Below, one piece after another: positions 24,258-36,551 of a stretch of DNA of 64,000 nt. Each line of letters opens with the position of its first letter. Within the stretch, counting starts at the first letter, position 1. The stretch comes from Onchidella celtica (taxonomy: Eukaryota; Mollusca; Gastropoda; Systellommatophora; Onchidiidae), in contig OZ007579.1 of the NCBI GenBank assembly GCA_963931925.1, positions 47,123,271 to 47,187,270 on the forward strand. Direction: 5' to 3'. The notes beneath the pieces are model-generated. The model saw only the letters and a list, made by a program, of their open reading frames with translations. It made no database searches and was not told where the DNA came from. The translations under genes were made by a program, and so were the position numbers.

Positions 24258-25186
24258 ATCGTGTAACGTTGAAATTCATGGAGTACAGACGAGAAGCCAA
24301 GCATCGTTTCGTGAAGTATCTCCGGTTGGCCAGTACCTGAACTGTGTGGCACGAAGACGAGCAGTCCATTGTCATCGGACTGACGTAGCATATATATAGA
24401 GAGAGAGCTGATAGAAGTAACAGAGAGAGCTCTAGAAAGAAAGGTCTGGGTGGACTGACCTAAAGAGTCCACACTGCGCTATCCTGATTTTCACGCCTAC
24501 GAGTTAGTAGGTGTGAGTAACGGTAACTGATCTTATTCACTCATAATCATAGAAGTTCAGAGATAGAGAGAAAACCCACAGCCTCATAGGAAGTCAGAGA
24601 AAACCACAGCTTGGACTCGACGAACGAGCGTCAGCTGATAACAAAATTATCTATAGGCATTTGAAGACTTGTTGTTAGCTTGTGACTCATTACGGCACGA
24701 GTCCATTGATATTGATATGAATATTAGAGTGATTGCATGTATAGAATTATATGTACAAACTGCTTAATACCTGCAAGCCGAAATCGTGCTTCTGTAGACT
24801 TTGAACGTACTGGGCTCTCCTAGCATTCAGTGTGCATTGGGAACCCATATTATTTCTGGAGAGTTTGCCTGGCGACTGGCCAGTGGCGACTCAACTGCTA
24901 CTATAGATTGATATCTTGTTTCTTATAATGATACACCAATTGAATATTAATTATGGTAGATAGCTTAGTATAAGTTAGCATTTTGGAACTTTATTTTGAA
25001 CATACCTCTATTGTCTTTTGTTTCATATATCCATATTTATGTAATTATTACGGCCCGGCCGGCCTGACAAACATATATTCTTGTTATTTAATAATTTCTT
25101 GTGTGTTTGTGTCCGAGTGTGAGTTAGCTGCCTCTCGTGCAGTCGAGTTAGATCCCCAAGACCTTAACTCTGCTCGTGACAATATC

Positions 25187-28100
25187 GTGTCACATAACGG
25201 GCAACGCGAGTTAGATGTAGTGGGCTTAGTGAATTTTTATTCTCCCGAGACGGCGACAGAGCGGTGACTGTCCGCGGCAAGATCAAAGAGATGCCGCTAT
25301 TCACTTTTGGGGGGGGGGGGGGTTAACTTCCACCCTTCTGTTAGGGGGGTTGGAGGGCGGGAAGGTGTTGATCGGGGAATGATCGGTTGTTGTATTTGAA
25401 TCATACAAGCCAACACGTTGGTGGTCAGGGGGTCGACAACAGTAAAGGAAGACCCTGAAAAAATATATTAAAGATCGTCTCAGTTTTGGTGGTTCACAGC
25501 ACAGTGTCGTTCAATCAGGATGACTCAGTCATACACACCGTATACTGAGTTTTCTATTGATGGTTCCTTTTGCCTTCTTTTCTGTTTCTCACCCTTCCCT
25601 TATCCCCCTGCTAAACTGCCTATTCTGCCTGTTGTCATGTATTGAAAAGGGTGCTCGTTTGCGCAAGAAAGAGAAGGGGACAGTAAATACAAACCAGACT
25701 GAAAAACATTGCTGCAATCGTGTTTTGATCAAGTGGCCGCGGTTATGACCAGTCAGTATACCTATCATTGGATGAGCTACATTCACACTGACCAATAAAA
25801 GATGTTGCTACTTCAGCTTCGAGTCCACCAACCGGAAGAAAACAAAAAGTGGCCGCATACCCAACCAGCTACTCTTGAAGGATGTGGTCTCACGGTTATA
25901 GCATGATCACAGACAAGTACAACAGCAATAAAGGAAATTGATTAAAAAAAAGAAAAAAGGGAGAGTTGGACGGACGCAACTTATTCCAACTCTTAACTAT
26001 TCTATCACGCACCAGTTTTATACCACTGAGGGTCGACTATTCTAGAACAGAATATTCGTGCACATTCAAGTCAGCACCTAACAAGCAAAGTGCCGGTCCA
26101 CCACAGACTAATAAAATAGCCAGACTGGATGATCCCACGTCACAAAACAGCGAAAGGTCATGAACCATCCGCCATCTTAGGTTTACTGTAGCGACGACGC
26201 TTCAGCATAGCTACAATTTTGAATGATACCATTTTGACGCGCCTACTGAACGCGGAAGTCTGGTTCCGCACCAAGAAATTATTGCATGTACAACCAATCT
26301 TGATAAATATAAAGAAATTTCTACTGCAGATAGAACTAGAATCGGAATTTCCCGAGCGGTGGCCATGTTGGTTATACAGTCGTCGCTCAGGAAATTCCGT
26401 CAAAAACGACACAGCCCGAAGCTCGTGTTTCCAGTCTGGTTAATTTATTAGTCTGTGCGATCCACAACATAAATGTATTGTTGACGTAATAACTAATAGG
26501 CATTTCAGACACAAATAATAATGACGTCATTTCAAAAGAAAATAGATATGGTTCGACACGGTATGATAATGGCGCCATTTCAGGACAAGTATTTATGCTA
26601 ACTGGTATACCTTAACTACTGATGTTACGAGTAACTATGTAAATTACTGAACTGAGTGGGGTGAGGGCGCGAACTAAGGGACCCTAGAAAGAGTACACTG
26701 TAAATAACACACGTTTGGACAACGGGTCCAGCTCCATCTACAAAAAATTTTAGAAAGTGGCTGTCATTTCAAATTAATGTAATGAACAACGGTCCACAAA
26801 ATATTGTATTCGTGAAATTTGTTTTAGAGTTATTCAGAAAAGAATAGAGAAAAATTTCAGTTCTCGAAAAACACCTCTCTCCATCGTCGAGGATGGGCAT
26901 TTCATTGCCACTTGTGTTTATTTGTTGTCATTTTTCTTTCTCTTTTTTTTTTTTTTCATGTGAACAGTTTAACACTTTGCAGATCAAGAACAAAATTCGA
27001 CTGCTCAAAATTAGTCTCTGAGTCTGAAATCGTCTGGTCTGTTTCTTTCATTTAAAAAAAAATAGTCGAATATTTTTTTGGGGGGCTATTTTGTCAGTTT
27101 TTATAACTGAAACCCGACCCGAAGTCTGCAGCAGAAGAACAAACATGTGAACGTGCAGATATGGCGAAATTGTCGGTGAACAGATACGGTTAACACGAAA
27201 AAATGTATGTCTATCACATGATGTGGCAGATGCATTAGGCCCGGGGAACAGTAGCCGATTTTAATCAGTCGACTCGTTTGATGTGACGTTAGGGCGTGGA
27301 ATTTCATCAACTAGTTGGCTGGTGTGCAAGGCCTGATTGACACTCACTGTCTTCACATTACCATCCAACCAGTCGGCAGATCAAAATCCCCTAGTGAGAG
27401 CCGGGCGTTAGTTCGTTGGAGACATCTTTGCAGCACCACGACCAGCTGGCCCAGGATCTCGCAATGCAGGAATATAACGGAAATGTGTCACAAATTCTGT
27501 CTTACTGCCTCATAGACAACTGCAGATGAAAATCCTCGCCACTCGGATAATATCGAGGAGTATTTGTCATATTGTTGAAGGTGCCATTTTTGCCGATTTT
27601 GAAGTTTTGTCATGAACGTGGTTCTCTCACTCCTATTTTCATTATGTGCAAGTGTCATTGCAATCGATTAAAAACTTTTCGAGATATGTGTTTGTGAAAT
27701 GGTGTAGTATGCGTCTTAGCCCTTTTATTGACCAAACTACCATCCTAATTTTCTCGAGAAGACACAAATGCATATACAATAATAAATTATGGCAAATACT
27801 CGACGACACAGTGTACCACATTTCATGGCTCCCTACAACAATGCCAAAGGGCCCTACAGACTAAGTTTTACATACTCTATGGTGACGCCGATAGGTTTAA
27901 CCGAAAAGCAAAATTTTCACGTAGAGCCGCTGGTATGTACGAAAATCGGTAAAAAAAAAAACAACACAAAAAAAGGGTTGGCCATAATTCCCATCACACG
28001 GGCCAACCAAGAAATTCAGCATGCTTGATTATTTTTTTTTTTGGCGGCTGTTCAACCCGACTGTCGGAGACATCCCGGCGCCATTAAGATGTGATAGCTT

Positions 28101-28809
28101 TCTCTTGAGCAAGCAGGATTAATAAAGGGGATTACCCTAAAAAGTCTAGGCGCGCACTAACCGATTTTGTCAGGCCATGTGTTTTCGTGAAATCCATGTA
28201 CTTGGATAATGCGCATGCTCTAATTGTCTGGGCCACACCGGGCCCAAATAATCTGGCAACCATAATTCGTTGGTCCGCGCCTAGGCCTAGGGAAAGTGGA
28301 AAATATATATTTTTTTGTTCTTGGCCAGTGAAGTCGCCGGTTCTCCGCATAAGTTAAAAAGAAAAAAATGAATGACTAAAATAGACAATAAATCAAATCA
28401 ATCAATAAGTAAAATATATAAGTAGATAAACAAAATATAAGCCTAAATAAACAAATAAATAAAATTATTAGGAAAAAAAATACTGGCAGGATTTTTTTTA
28501 AATCAAGACCCAATCCCGCTCATACAGCTCGGATTAGCAAGAAATCTTGGCGGTGCCTTCCTTTCGTCTTGGGGAAGGTTCTTTCTTAGATTTGGAGATT
28601 TGAAATAGAGGAGAAGTATTTTTGGAGTTCGGCGTGGATCGCCAATTGATAGTCCCGATCATTTCTCCCACGAACGCTTGCCCCCATGATGTCATCACTT
28701 CCTGCCATTGTGTTCACTGTTAAACACATGCTCAGTATGCACATTGTTTGCATTTCATGACAGGCTTCGCTTCAAATGCAGAGGGCGTGCGTAAAGCATT
28801 AGCGCACCA
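25187..28809. other. Unassigned sequence between LTR-B and the Harbinger end
   Basis: No gene or known repeat recognised. It contains a poly-G run (25310-25322), a hairpin at 26343-26399, T-rich and A-rich patches (26940, 27950) and an AAATAAAT-rich patch (28380-28490). Confidence 0.4.
26343..26399. repeat. 16-bp inverted repeat
   Basis: CGGAATTTCCCGAGCG (26343) and CGCTCAGGAAATTCCG (26384) are reverse complements with one mismatch, separated by 25 bases. It may be a folded regulatory site or the core of a small MITE. Confidence 0.5.
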
Positions 28810-28835
28810 GTGGCCGTATTCATAATCAATGCGTA
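28810..28835 (+). repeat. Harbinger left terminal inverted repeat
   Basis: GTGGCCGTATTCATAATC begins the element. GGTATTCATAAACC recurs at 28884. Confidence 0.6.
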
Positions 28836-29393
28836 AACTAAAGTAAATACGTTAACTGGTGTTAACGCAAGAAATTGAAAAAATGGTATTCATAAACCAT
28901 ACTTTAACTTAACGTAATTGTTTTAACAGGCCCATCTTCTGCGCTAATTTAACGACAGTGTAGAAATGTCGTTAAAACTAAAGTTTTACGTACACGACAT
29001 ACTTCCGGTGGAGATAATCAAGAAACATGGCGGCCATTTTTATGCATCGGCAACAGAGTCAGACCAGAAGACCAAGCGTATTTAGAGACCGTAAGAACCT
29101 CTTGGACTTTTTCGCCTGGGAACTGTCCGACAAATTTGGATTCAGGCGGAATGACAACATAGTTGACGAGCTGGACGACGCTTTGTGCCATAACAGGGCC
29201 GAGGTGGTGCCCTGCCAGTTGCACTGCAAGTTTAACATTGCGGTTTTTCGCAACTAGATCTAGGAGGCTTCAGGATGCAGTGGAAGAGCTGGTAGGCGCC
29301 AGCCAACCAACAGGTAAGTTGTTTAATAAAGAAGAAAAATCAAAGCTTCTTGTGACAACTTAACTGTAAAAAGTGGCAATTGCACACGAAACG

Positions 29394-29474
29394 ATAGATC
29401 TAGATATCTAGATCTAGACTAGATCTACATGAGAATTGAGATCTAAATATTTTTAGATAGATCTAGACTCAAGA
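29394..29474. repeat. TAGATC-rich palindromic patch
   Basis: Overlapping AGATCTAGATATCTAGATCT-type words fill this stretch and recur singly at about 2805, 2896, 19390, 29250, 29575 and 35510. It looks like a short self-complementary simple repeat common in this genome. Confidence 0.6.
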
Positions 29475-29623
29475 CCTAGTTCCTTTCTCTTACCCAGTCA
29501 CACATGTAGTCAGCTACAAGTGTATAGTTAAGTTTGCATTCATGTTTCGGAGTGGATGAATACCACATGAATAGATCCAGATCTAGATCATTATATGATT
29601 TTGAGGGGGATAATGTGAAGGAT

Positions 29624-29741
29624 GAGTTTCTTCAATTGTTCTTTACCAACTGTGCCAAAATGTTAAACTTCAAATATCAAATGAGTTTCTTCAATTGTTC
29701 TTCACCAACTGTGCCAAAATGTTAAACTTCAAATATCAAAC
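29624..29741 (+). repeat. 59-bp tandem duplication
   Basis: GAGTTTCTTCAATTGTTCTT starts at 29624 and again at 29683. The two units differ at about one or two bases. It lies in intron 1 of the transposase. Confidence 0.85.
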
Positions 29742-31678
29742 AGGGATGAAAATCACCTCCAAATCTGTTTTTCAATGTAAGCGTCAGTATCATCTGAAAG
29801 GACTGGACTAGGACTAAAAGTAAAAGTTAGGTCTAAGGAAATCTTACTGGTCCTTTTTGTGCAACTTGCTTTACCTGAAGTCTCACCCTGCCTATGTAAG
29901 TGATAATGTGGGAGTTCTTGGTTGGCATACATATTTCATGAAATATTAGACTACAGCCTTTTTCTGGAAACATTTTCAGTGAGCCGAACTGTTCAGAGGT
30001 GCATTGGTTGACATAATGCCTCGATGTGTAGGTCCACCATCCAATGAAACAGCACTTGAGAAGTAAGGCAGCTTTCCGGGCGATGGCAGGAATTCCAGGC
30101 ATATTTGGATGTATTGACGGGACACACATCAAAATTCAAGCACCCAGGGTAGACGAGGATGTCAACCACAAAAACTATCACTGATCACTCGGTAAATGTC
30201 CAGGTAAAATGGTAAATATATTACAAGTGGAATAGCTCAATTTAAACAGTTAGAGTGCTTAACTAAACAATATTGGCTGAAAATTATAGGCCTAAACATA
30301 ATGGGTCATACAAAAGCAATTTGATTTGATGATTTGACACGTAAGAGAATTGAGTTTAGAGTTTTTGATGTGCCACTCTTAAATTTAAATATATATATAA
30401 TGTCATCCTGATTCCACCTTCAAAGGCACCCAAACATTTTTAAGGGGGTGGGGGGTGCAGGTCCTGAAATCGAAATTAGGCTTCAAAATATCGATTTTGA
30501 GATTTTGTACTTTTTGGTTATTTTATCCATTTAGGAACACTACTTTACTAACCATAATTATGCCAAGTATGAATGTTTATAACCTTGAGTGAAATATGCC
30601 TTTTTAGTGAGGTGAGGGTCAAGAAAAAGGCACAGAATCATGCCATTGGGCCGCAGAATTATCCCTAGATAACATCTCAGTGTCGCAATCAAAACTACAC
30701 GGTTTAGTGAGTACTTGGTATTGATACCTTTATTTTAAATAATTATGTGTCCACATGTCTAGGTCAAGGTAACAGGCCTGAGACATCCCATTCCCCTCTA
30801 CACAAGCATACAACACCACTATACTGCCATAGCAGAACACTGTAGGATGCGTGATTCCCCCCCCCCCCCCCCCCCGTCCAGGACATCAATTAGGGATGAT
30901 TTTAGCTATGTGTAATACTTTTCAATAACATTTTTATTGAAAAAAAAAAACACCTTTCAAATGCAAATTTCTCAAAATTGCACTTTTGATCAGTGATTTG
31001 TGAACTAGTTTTTTTATTTATTGACCAATTGGGATAAAATTTGGCTAACAACATGTTTGAACAAACCAAAAAAATTATGTGTGCAATTGGAAATTTCTTT
31101 TCAATTTTTGTTTTCTGATGAATTTTTGTGATAGAAAATAGGAAAAAATGGAATTCCGCTACAAGCCCTTTTCAAAAATTCATAACAAAAGATCTGTAAG
31201 AGTTATCAAAATTCCCTACTGCATAAAGTTTTTAATTGGATTGAATAAAGACATAGATTCTAGAGAAGTTTCAAATAAATCCAGTAAAATTTGGCGAAGC
31301 CTATATTGAAGTTGATAGTTTTTTGCACTAGATTGTAATCGTAGTTTTGAATTTGATCTGTTGACCCAGGATTATTTCTACAGACATTCTGAAAAATTAT
31401 GCAGCATATAGGTCTATCACAGTGAAATCAAACTCTGTCTATGATTTGTAGGAATAAACTATCATTTAGTAACTGAATATATCAACGAACCAGATAAGAC
31501 TCAAATTTTAATGCCAAAATTTTCAAAGTTGGATATGGGATACAGATTTTGTAATTCATTTGCTTTCGATGAATTGCAGAATTGTGTGCCATTGTTTGAT
31601 GGACATAACTGTATACAGTATCATAATCATATATTCTATATTTCCGATTCAAGACTTTCAGTTGAAGGAGTGTACATA

Positions 31679-32494
31679 CAGTAAAACCTCGTTATACCGC
31701 CAAGTAAGGGGCAAACAGAAAATTGGCGGTATAACGAGAATGGCGGTACAACGAAAATACCATGTAGAACAAAGGAAATAAGTAATTTACCAACATTGGA
31801 CTGGCTAACATGTCTAAAATATTGCAGTTATCTCCCTTATCTCCCCACTAGACATAAACCTCCGTTGTCAATGTCATTTTGAAGTTTCCATTGCTTGCAT
31901 TTGTATTTTTTTGTTGTTGTTTTTTGTGTTTATGTGTGTTGGAGTTTATTCATTCAGGAAATCGCACCTTAAGAGTAAAAGTATTATGTATTGCAACACG
32001 ACAAATAATGCTACATTACAATTCAGCAACAAACGTGCGTTGTTTGCATCGTACCCCGCGACCGGTATGAACCAGTTGAAGCATTACCTCAGGCGCGCTT
32101 AAGTTCGTTCGCAAAATCTCTATTGAACTGTGACCCGTCTTTCCCACTGCATGCCCCATCAGTAGGCCTATCACTATCAGGACTTCAAAAGCGAAGACTG
32201 TGTAGTAGGATTGGTGTTTGAGTAGCAAGCACAGACTGTGGCGCCTAGTGATGTTCCCTCTGTTAGCTGGATTTAAGAGGTGGGGAGTGGGGATTAAATT
32301 TACGTTGGCGCTATAACGAGCAATATTTACTATACTCAAGTTATGAATGTAGCAGTCAAACTGTTGGCGGATGGCGGTGTAACGAGATTTTTAGTGACTT
32401 TATATATATAGGTGTCAGATCCGTACCACGGGGAAAAGCTGGCGTTATGCGGGAATGGCGGTATAACGAGTGGCGGTATAGCGAGGTTTTACTG
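31679..32494. mobile_element. TA-flanked MITE, pogo/mariner-like ends
   Basis: It begins CAGTAAAACCTCGTTATACC and ends in the reverse complement, ...GCGAGGTTTTACTG, with TA on both sides (31677-31678 and 32495-32496). Further GGCGGTATAACGAG words lie just inside both ends. CAGT ends with a TA target are typical of Tc1/mariner-pogo elements. No transposase is present in its 816 bp. It sits in transposase intron 2, a few bases before the exon 3 acceptor. Confidence 0.8.
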
Positions 32495-33281
32495 TATTTC
32501 GTTTCAGATTGTGTGTGATAACAAATCAGGATTATTGACTGTGTGGCATCAAGTCCTGGGAGCTTTCATGATGCCAGAATTCTAAGAAAATCGGCCTTTA
32601 TCATTGGCATGGAAGCTCGTCCGAGAAAGGTGGATGGCATGGTGTTGGGAGTGCATATCCCCTAAAAGAATGGATGTTGACTCCATACACAGACCCAGCT
32701 ACAAGGCAGCAAGAAAACCTCAACAATGCGCATCGATCAACAGGAGTCACTGTGGAGCGGTGTATTGGAGTATTGAAGCGAAGGTGGCACTGTCTGCATA
32801 CGGAGTTACGAATGGAATCCCACAGATGCAACAGAGTCATCTACTGCTGCATCATATTACGCAATAATGTAGTAGTTTTAAATCTACCCATGCCAGATGG
32901 CAACACCAGTAATGGCCACGATAATCAGCAACCTCCAACAGATGGATTCGATCAGGGGAGGGTGTCGACTGTGGCCGATCAGGCAGTTAGGGACCAGATT
33001 ACAGCAGATTATTTTTGATAGATTATGCAACGTGCTAGTAAAGTTACAATAAGGTGTATTCCGTGAACAAGTACCAAAAAGCAAACTGAAGTTTTGATTA
33101 TGAATATTAATGAATTATACATCTGAAGATGTTTCTTTCTGTGATGAATTATTTGTCTATGTAGTGCAGAAACAGCAAAAGCAAAATGATTTCCATTTGC
33201 AGCTATTTACAATTTTTAAAACATCTTTTTGGTTGCTAACCTGAATAAAAGAGATGCACACTGTCACGAGTGGAGTGAGCG

Positions 33282-33689
33282 GTAGGATCGAGTAGTTCTT
33301 GGAAATTGGATTTTTCTCATATTTTCAAGTCCCTGGTCCTATTGGGGGGGTAGGATCGAGTAGTTCTTGGAAATTGGATTTTTCTCATATTTTCAAGTCC
33401 CTGGTCCTATTGGGGGGGTAGGATCGAGTACCTAGTCTTCTCGGATAAGGACGAAAAAATTCGGAGGGCCCGTGTGCACGTTGCGCACGTTAAAGATACC
33501 TTGGCAGTTGGAAATCGTAAAGAGCAGGCCGAAAGGCCGCTGCCCGGGCAAAATTGAAATTAATAGATTAAAATTTATCCATATCATCTCCCTCCCCCCC
33601 CCCCCCCCGCCAGAACAAGAAATAATAAAACAAGTAAAGTGAGGTGTAAATGCCAAGGGCAGCGAACCTCCTAAAATAAAGACCTCAAA
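33282..33689 (+). mobile_element. SINE-like insertion in the 5' LTR
   Basis: This 408-bp insert is bounded by a 16-bp direct repeat ACGAGTGGAGTGAGCG (33266-33281 and 33690-33705), of which the 3' LTR has only one copy. Its head is a 68-bp tandem repeat (33283, 33351, partial 33419) starting TAGGATCGAGTA. Next comes a block with GCGCACGTTAAAGATACC and TTGGCAGTT, which I recall as a conserved core in marine-invertebrate SINEs. A poly-C run follows. No tRNA A/B boxes were recognised. The long target duplication indicates LINE-mediated insertion. Confidence 0.65.
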
Positions 33690-34574
33690 ACGAGTGGAGT
33701 GAGCGATAGTTAATAATTACGGGGGGAAAGGAGGAGAGTAAAATTAACGCACGTAGACAAGTAAGTAAAGCGTGCTGTTGTGAGTGGTGGGGGGTCTGAA
33801 TGAGGCGAAAGCGCTGTATTACTATCACTGCAAGTTAGAAGGTCCTACTGAACGGACGCTAGTAAGAGCCCAGCGGGCGAACATAAGGGGAGCAGTCGGA
33901 AGACGGATGAGAGTGTTTTTTCCAGTGATGACTGGTAGGTAGAACGTTGATTGATAATTATGATTGATGTATTATATTATATTCGTCTATTACCATGATG
34001 TAAATAAGTATATGTGAGGAATGTGGAAGTCCTTGATATTGGATATAGCAATGTGCGCCATGAGCGATAGATGAAAGTGAGTTCATGGATTTGTAGCGCG
34101 AGTGAGTAGTGTGTACTCCGATGGAGGTGTGTTACCGTAAGATGTGTGGTGAGTGAAAGGTGAACTAGTGTGTGTACGCTTCATGGGTTGCAAGGAGAGG
34201 TGGAGTGAATAGAAATGGTATGGCATTATACCAATGTAATGTTATTCTTGTAGGTGTCGGGGACGGGCCGCAGAGCCACCTCGATGAGCACAGGGGATAG
34301 GCCAGCATAGGGCCGGAGGCCACACATAGGCCAGAAGTGAGGCTGTCGGTGCAGGACAGTGGAGGCACATAAAGTCGTGGCAGTCAGGCCACGGACAGGG
34401 ACGTAGATATGAGCGTGAATGTGATAATGTACTATTGCCATGTTGATGGGCTATTGAAATGATAATGTGTTAGTGCCATGCTGATGGGCTATTGAAATGA
34501 TAATGTGTTAGTGCCATGTTGATGGGCTATTGAAATGATAATGTGCGATTGCCATGTTGATGGGCTATGGAAAT

Positions 34575-34973
34575 TGTTATATATCCATATATAATCAAGG
34601 GAAATTATGCATACATGTAATTTACTTAGTTACTGCCCTTGGTTAGACCTACACTTAATTACGTAGTAAGGGAAATAATTTACCTCTTATGCGTTGTGTG
34701 ATTAATTAACACCACCACTTTACTTACATTACTTTTCATGTTGCATTACTCTCAGTGAGTTGGTAATACATTAGATCACCTATTCTAAAGTATGAAAGTG
34801 TGTGAATGACTTTATCTTTATTGATATTTGGTGACCCTCATTACTCTATGCATTATTATGTACATCTACTGCGATACTGTATATAACTAATGACCTGTAA
34901 ATATTACCAAAATAAAGTTGCTTATCTTCCCGGCTACAACTGACTTCTCTTTGTTTGCTATCACCACATAACA
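34575..34973 (+). repeat. 5' LTR of the Mag-like element
   Basis: Begins TGTTATATATCC and ends CACATAACA; AATAAA lies at 34911. Confidence 0.92.
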
Positions 34974-34976
34974 AAT

Positions 34977-34994
34977 TGGCGACGAGGATGGGAT
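34977..34994 (+). promoter_or_regulatory. Primer binding site, tRNA-Ser type
   Basis: TGGCGACGAGGATGGGAT starts three bases after the LTR. It is complementary to the 3' end of the animal tRNA-Ser (GACGAGG-type acceptor stem), as used by Mag-clade elements; this is recalled, not aligned. Confidence 0.7.
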
Positions 34995-35097
34995 CTTCAC
35001 AAGTTCTGATGTCACTCAAGTTCCGAAGCCTACTAGTACTACAAGAACCTAAGCCAGCTGTTACAGATTGGGGGTATATTAAATTATGGAATTTAGG

Positions 35098-36302
35098 TGT
35101 TCGACTGCATTTAATAAATATCGAGAGGTTTTACAAAATTACTCTGCCATACCATGCCACATACACTAATAACAATTTCGAGTAAGTTATATCAAGGACC
35201 TTGTAGGGCCACAAATTTATTACTTACGATTCCTAACAATTTCGTCTATCTTACATATTAAAAAGACAACATCAGCAGCATCAAATGAAAATACTATAAC
35301 ACATAACTAGAAGTCTCCTCTAGATTCTTAAAAGATTAGAAAATCCATATCATTCTGACTCATTCACAGTTTACTTAGTAATTATTTCTCTTCAGAAATA
35401 TAATCTGCCTACTATCTCACAAATAATATTCTTATGTCTCAGACGACAATATTAACTCAGTAATAACTTATAAAGGATCAAACCGTCAAGACACACTGAC
35501 GTAGTTAAGATAGATCTAGATCTGCTCTAGGATGGGCTGGCAATCCCCAGCCTCATCCAGACACATCAAATTACAATTTACAAATGTGTATATCAGTCAC
35601 TCAGTCTAGATCTTAATTGCAAGTAAAAACATTATAGTCTTGCATCCTTTGGTAGTACTTCTACTGGAAAAGAAGGGTCAGATTCACGTCATCGTCGACG
35701 CACGGTCTCGAAACTTACGATTGGTTCCCTGAAACAATATCAGGGAACTGGAGAAAATAGCTGTGGGCAAATTCATTGTCTATCAAGGACATAGACATGT
35801 CTTTAACAGTCTTATGGTTCTCTCTGGCTGAACCTTAGCCGACACCCTCGCAGGATGGAATACGCTGCATGGAGTGAAGTAACATAAAGATGTCTCCGCT
35901 TATCTTCTGCAAACCCCAGCCAACTGCTCAAATTTGATTGGTGCATCCATTTCGAGCTCAGCTCGCAGTCTATTAATAGTAACAGACAAAGTTAAATTAC
36001 TATGTCAAAAGTGTTCGCAAAGTCTCTCCACCCTCTACGTTTTATGTACGAATTTATTCACTCATTCGCCCCGTCTTCCCTTGCTAAAGTACACCCAAAC
36101 CACGGGGTCGAAAACTGCACCGTCACTATTAATTTATCCATTCGTTCTATCTTGTCCCACTTTCTTTCCATCTCTAAGAAAAAGCGTTTCAAAAACAAAC
36201 TGTCCACGATAATAGTTCAAGGACGTTTGCACTGGCTAAAATCAATGATGACATGAAATAAAAGCGTGACCCAGCACGGCAATTCAAATCCTAACCCTGA
36301 CA
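35098..36302 (-). mobile_element. LTR-D copy inside the Mag-like leader
   Basis: The reverse complement begins TGTCAGGGTTAGG and ends GCAGTCGAACA, matching 2071-3324 over the full 1.2 kb with substantial divergence. It lies between the primer site and the Gag start of the Mag-like element. Flanking 5-mers (TTAGG, CCAGC) do not match, so its arrival may have been by recombination or be older than the present copy. Confidence 0.55.
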
Positions 36303-36551
36303 CCAGCCAAGCCTTACAAGCGGAAGGAAGCCAATACAAGCCTGCGGAATCAGACCAGCAGCAAGCCAAGCAGCTTCAGTACCCAAGCCAGCTCACGGAC
36401 CAACCACCCGGATCCAAGTAGCGGACCTGAAGCTGTACATAGAGCCAAGCAACGTCTCGGCTAGCTCTAAAACACCGAGTAGCTCGCACTTAGCTATCTC
36501 GAATTGTAAACCGCCAGTCAGCTGTGCCAAGTAGCCCAGCCGTGCCTCAAG

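Larger units (their letters stand above)
22686..25181 (+). mobile_element. Solo LTR (family LTR-B), copy 2, with nested LTR-A
   Basis: It starts TGTCATGAGTC, ends TGCTCGTGACA, and is flanked by exact ATATC duplications (22681-22685 and 25182-25186). Removing the nested insertion leaves about 1.3 kb. A TATAAAAG at 24250 gives the + orientation. No internal region is attached, so it is a solo LTR. Confidence 0.85.
29027..33018 (+). pseudogene. PIF/Harbinger transposase, three exons, frameshifted
   Basis: Exon 1 is 29027-29313, from an ATG in ACATGGCGG, with RDRKNLLDF and RFFAT...GASQPT motifs and a CAG|GTAAGT donor. Exon 2 is 29980-30203; its TTTTCAG acceptor restores the codon for V in QPTVSRTV, and it carries GIFGCIDGTHIKI with the first catalytic Asp, ending GTCCAG|GTAAAA. 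Exon 3 is 32508-33018; it has a phase-0 acceptor, the second Asp in SFHDARIL, and the Glu in TVERCIGVLKRRW, with the stop at 33016. All three DDE residues survive. Exons 1, 2 and 3 carry frameshifts, including a 7-bp direct duplication near 30180 and two shifts in exon 3 near 32550 and 32650. It is therefore inactive as read. Intron 2 hosts a MITE. Confidence 0.8.

Noticed and set aside
28807..28809. 3-bp target duplication for the Harbinger element
   Set aside because: Flanking triplets (CCA on the left, AGG on the right) do not match with the ends as defined, so none is claimed.
34165..34368. A 67-codon frame antisense to LTR-A, also open at 44640-44843, 49621-49824 and (reversed) 23455-23658
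   Set aside because: It recurs because the LTR recurs. No ATG starts it, and similarity in the diverged copy is explained by LTR conservation.
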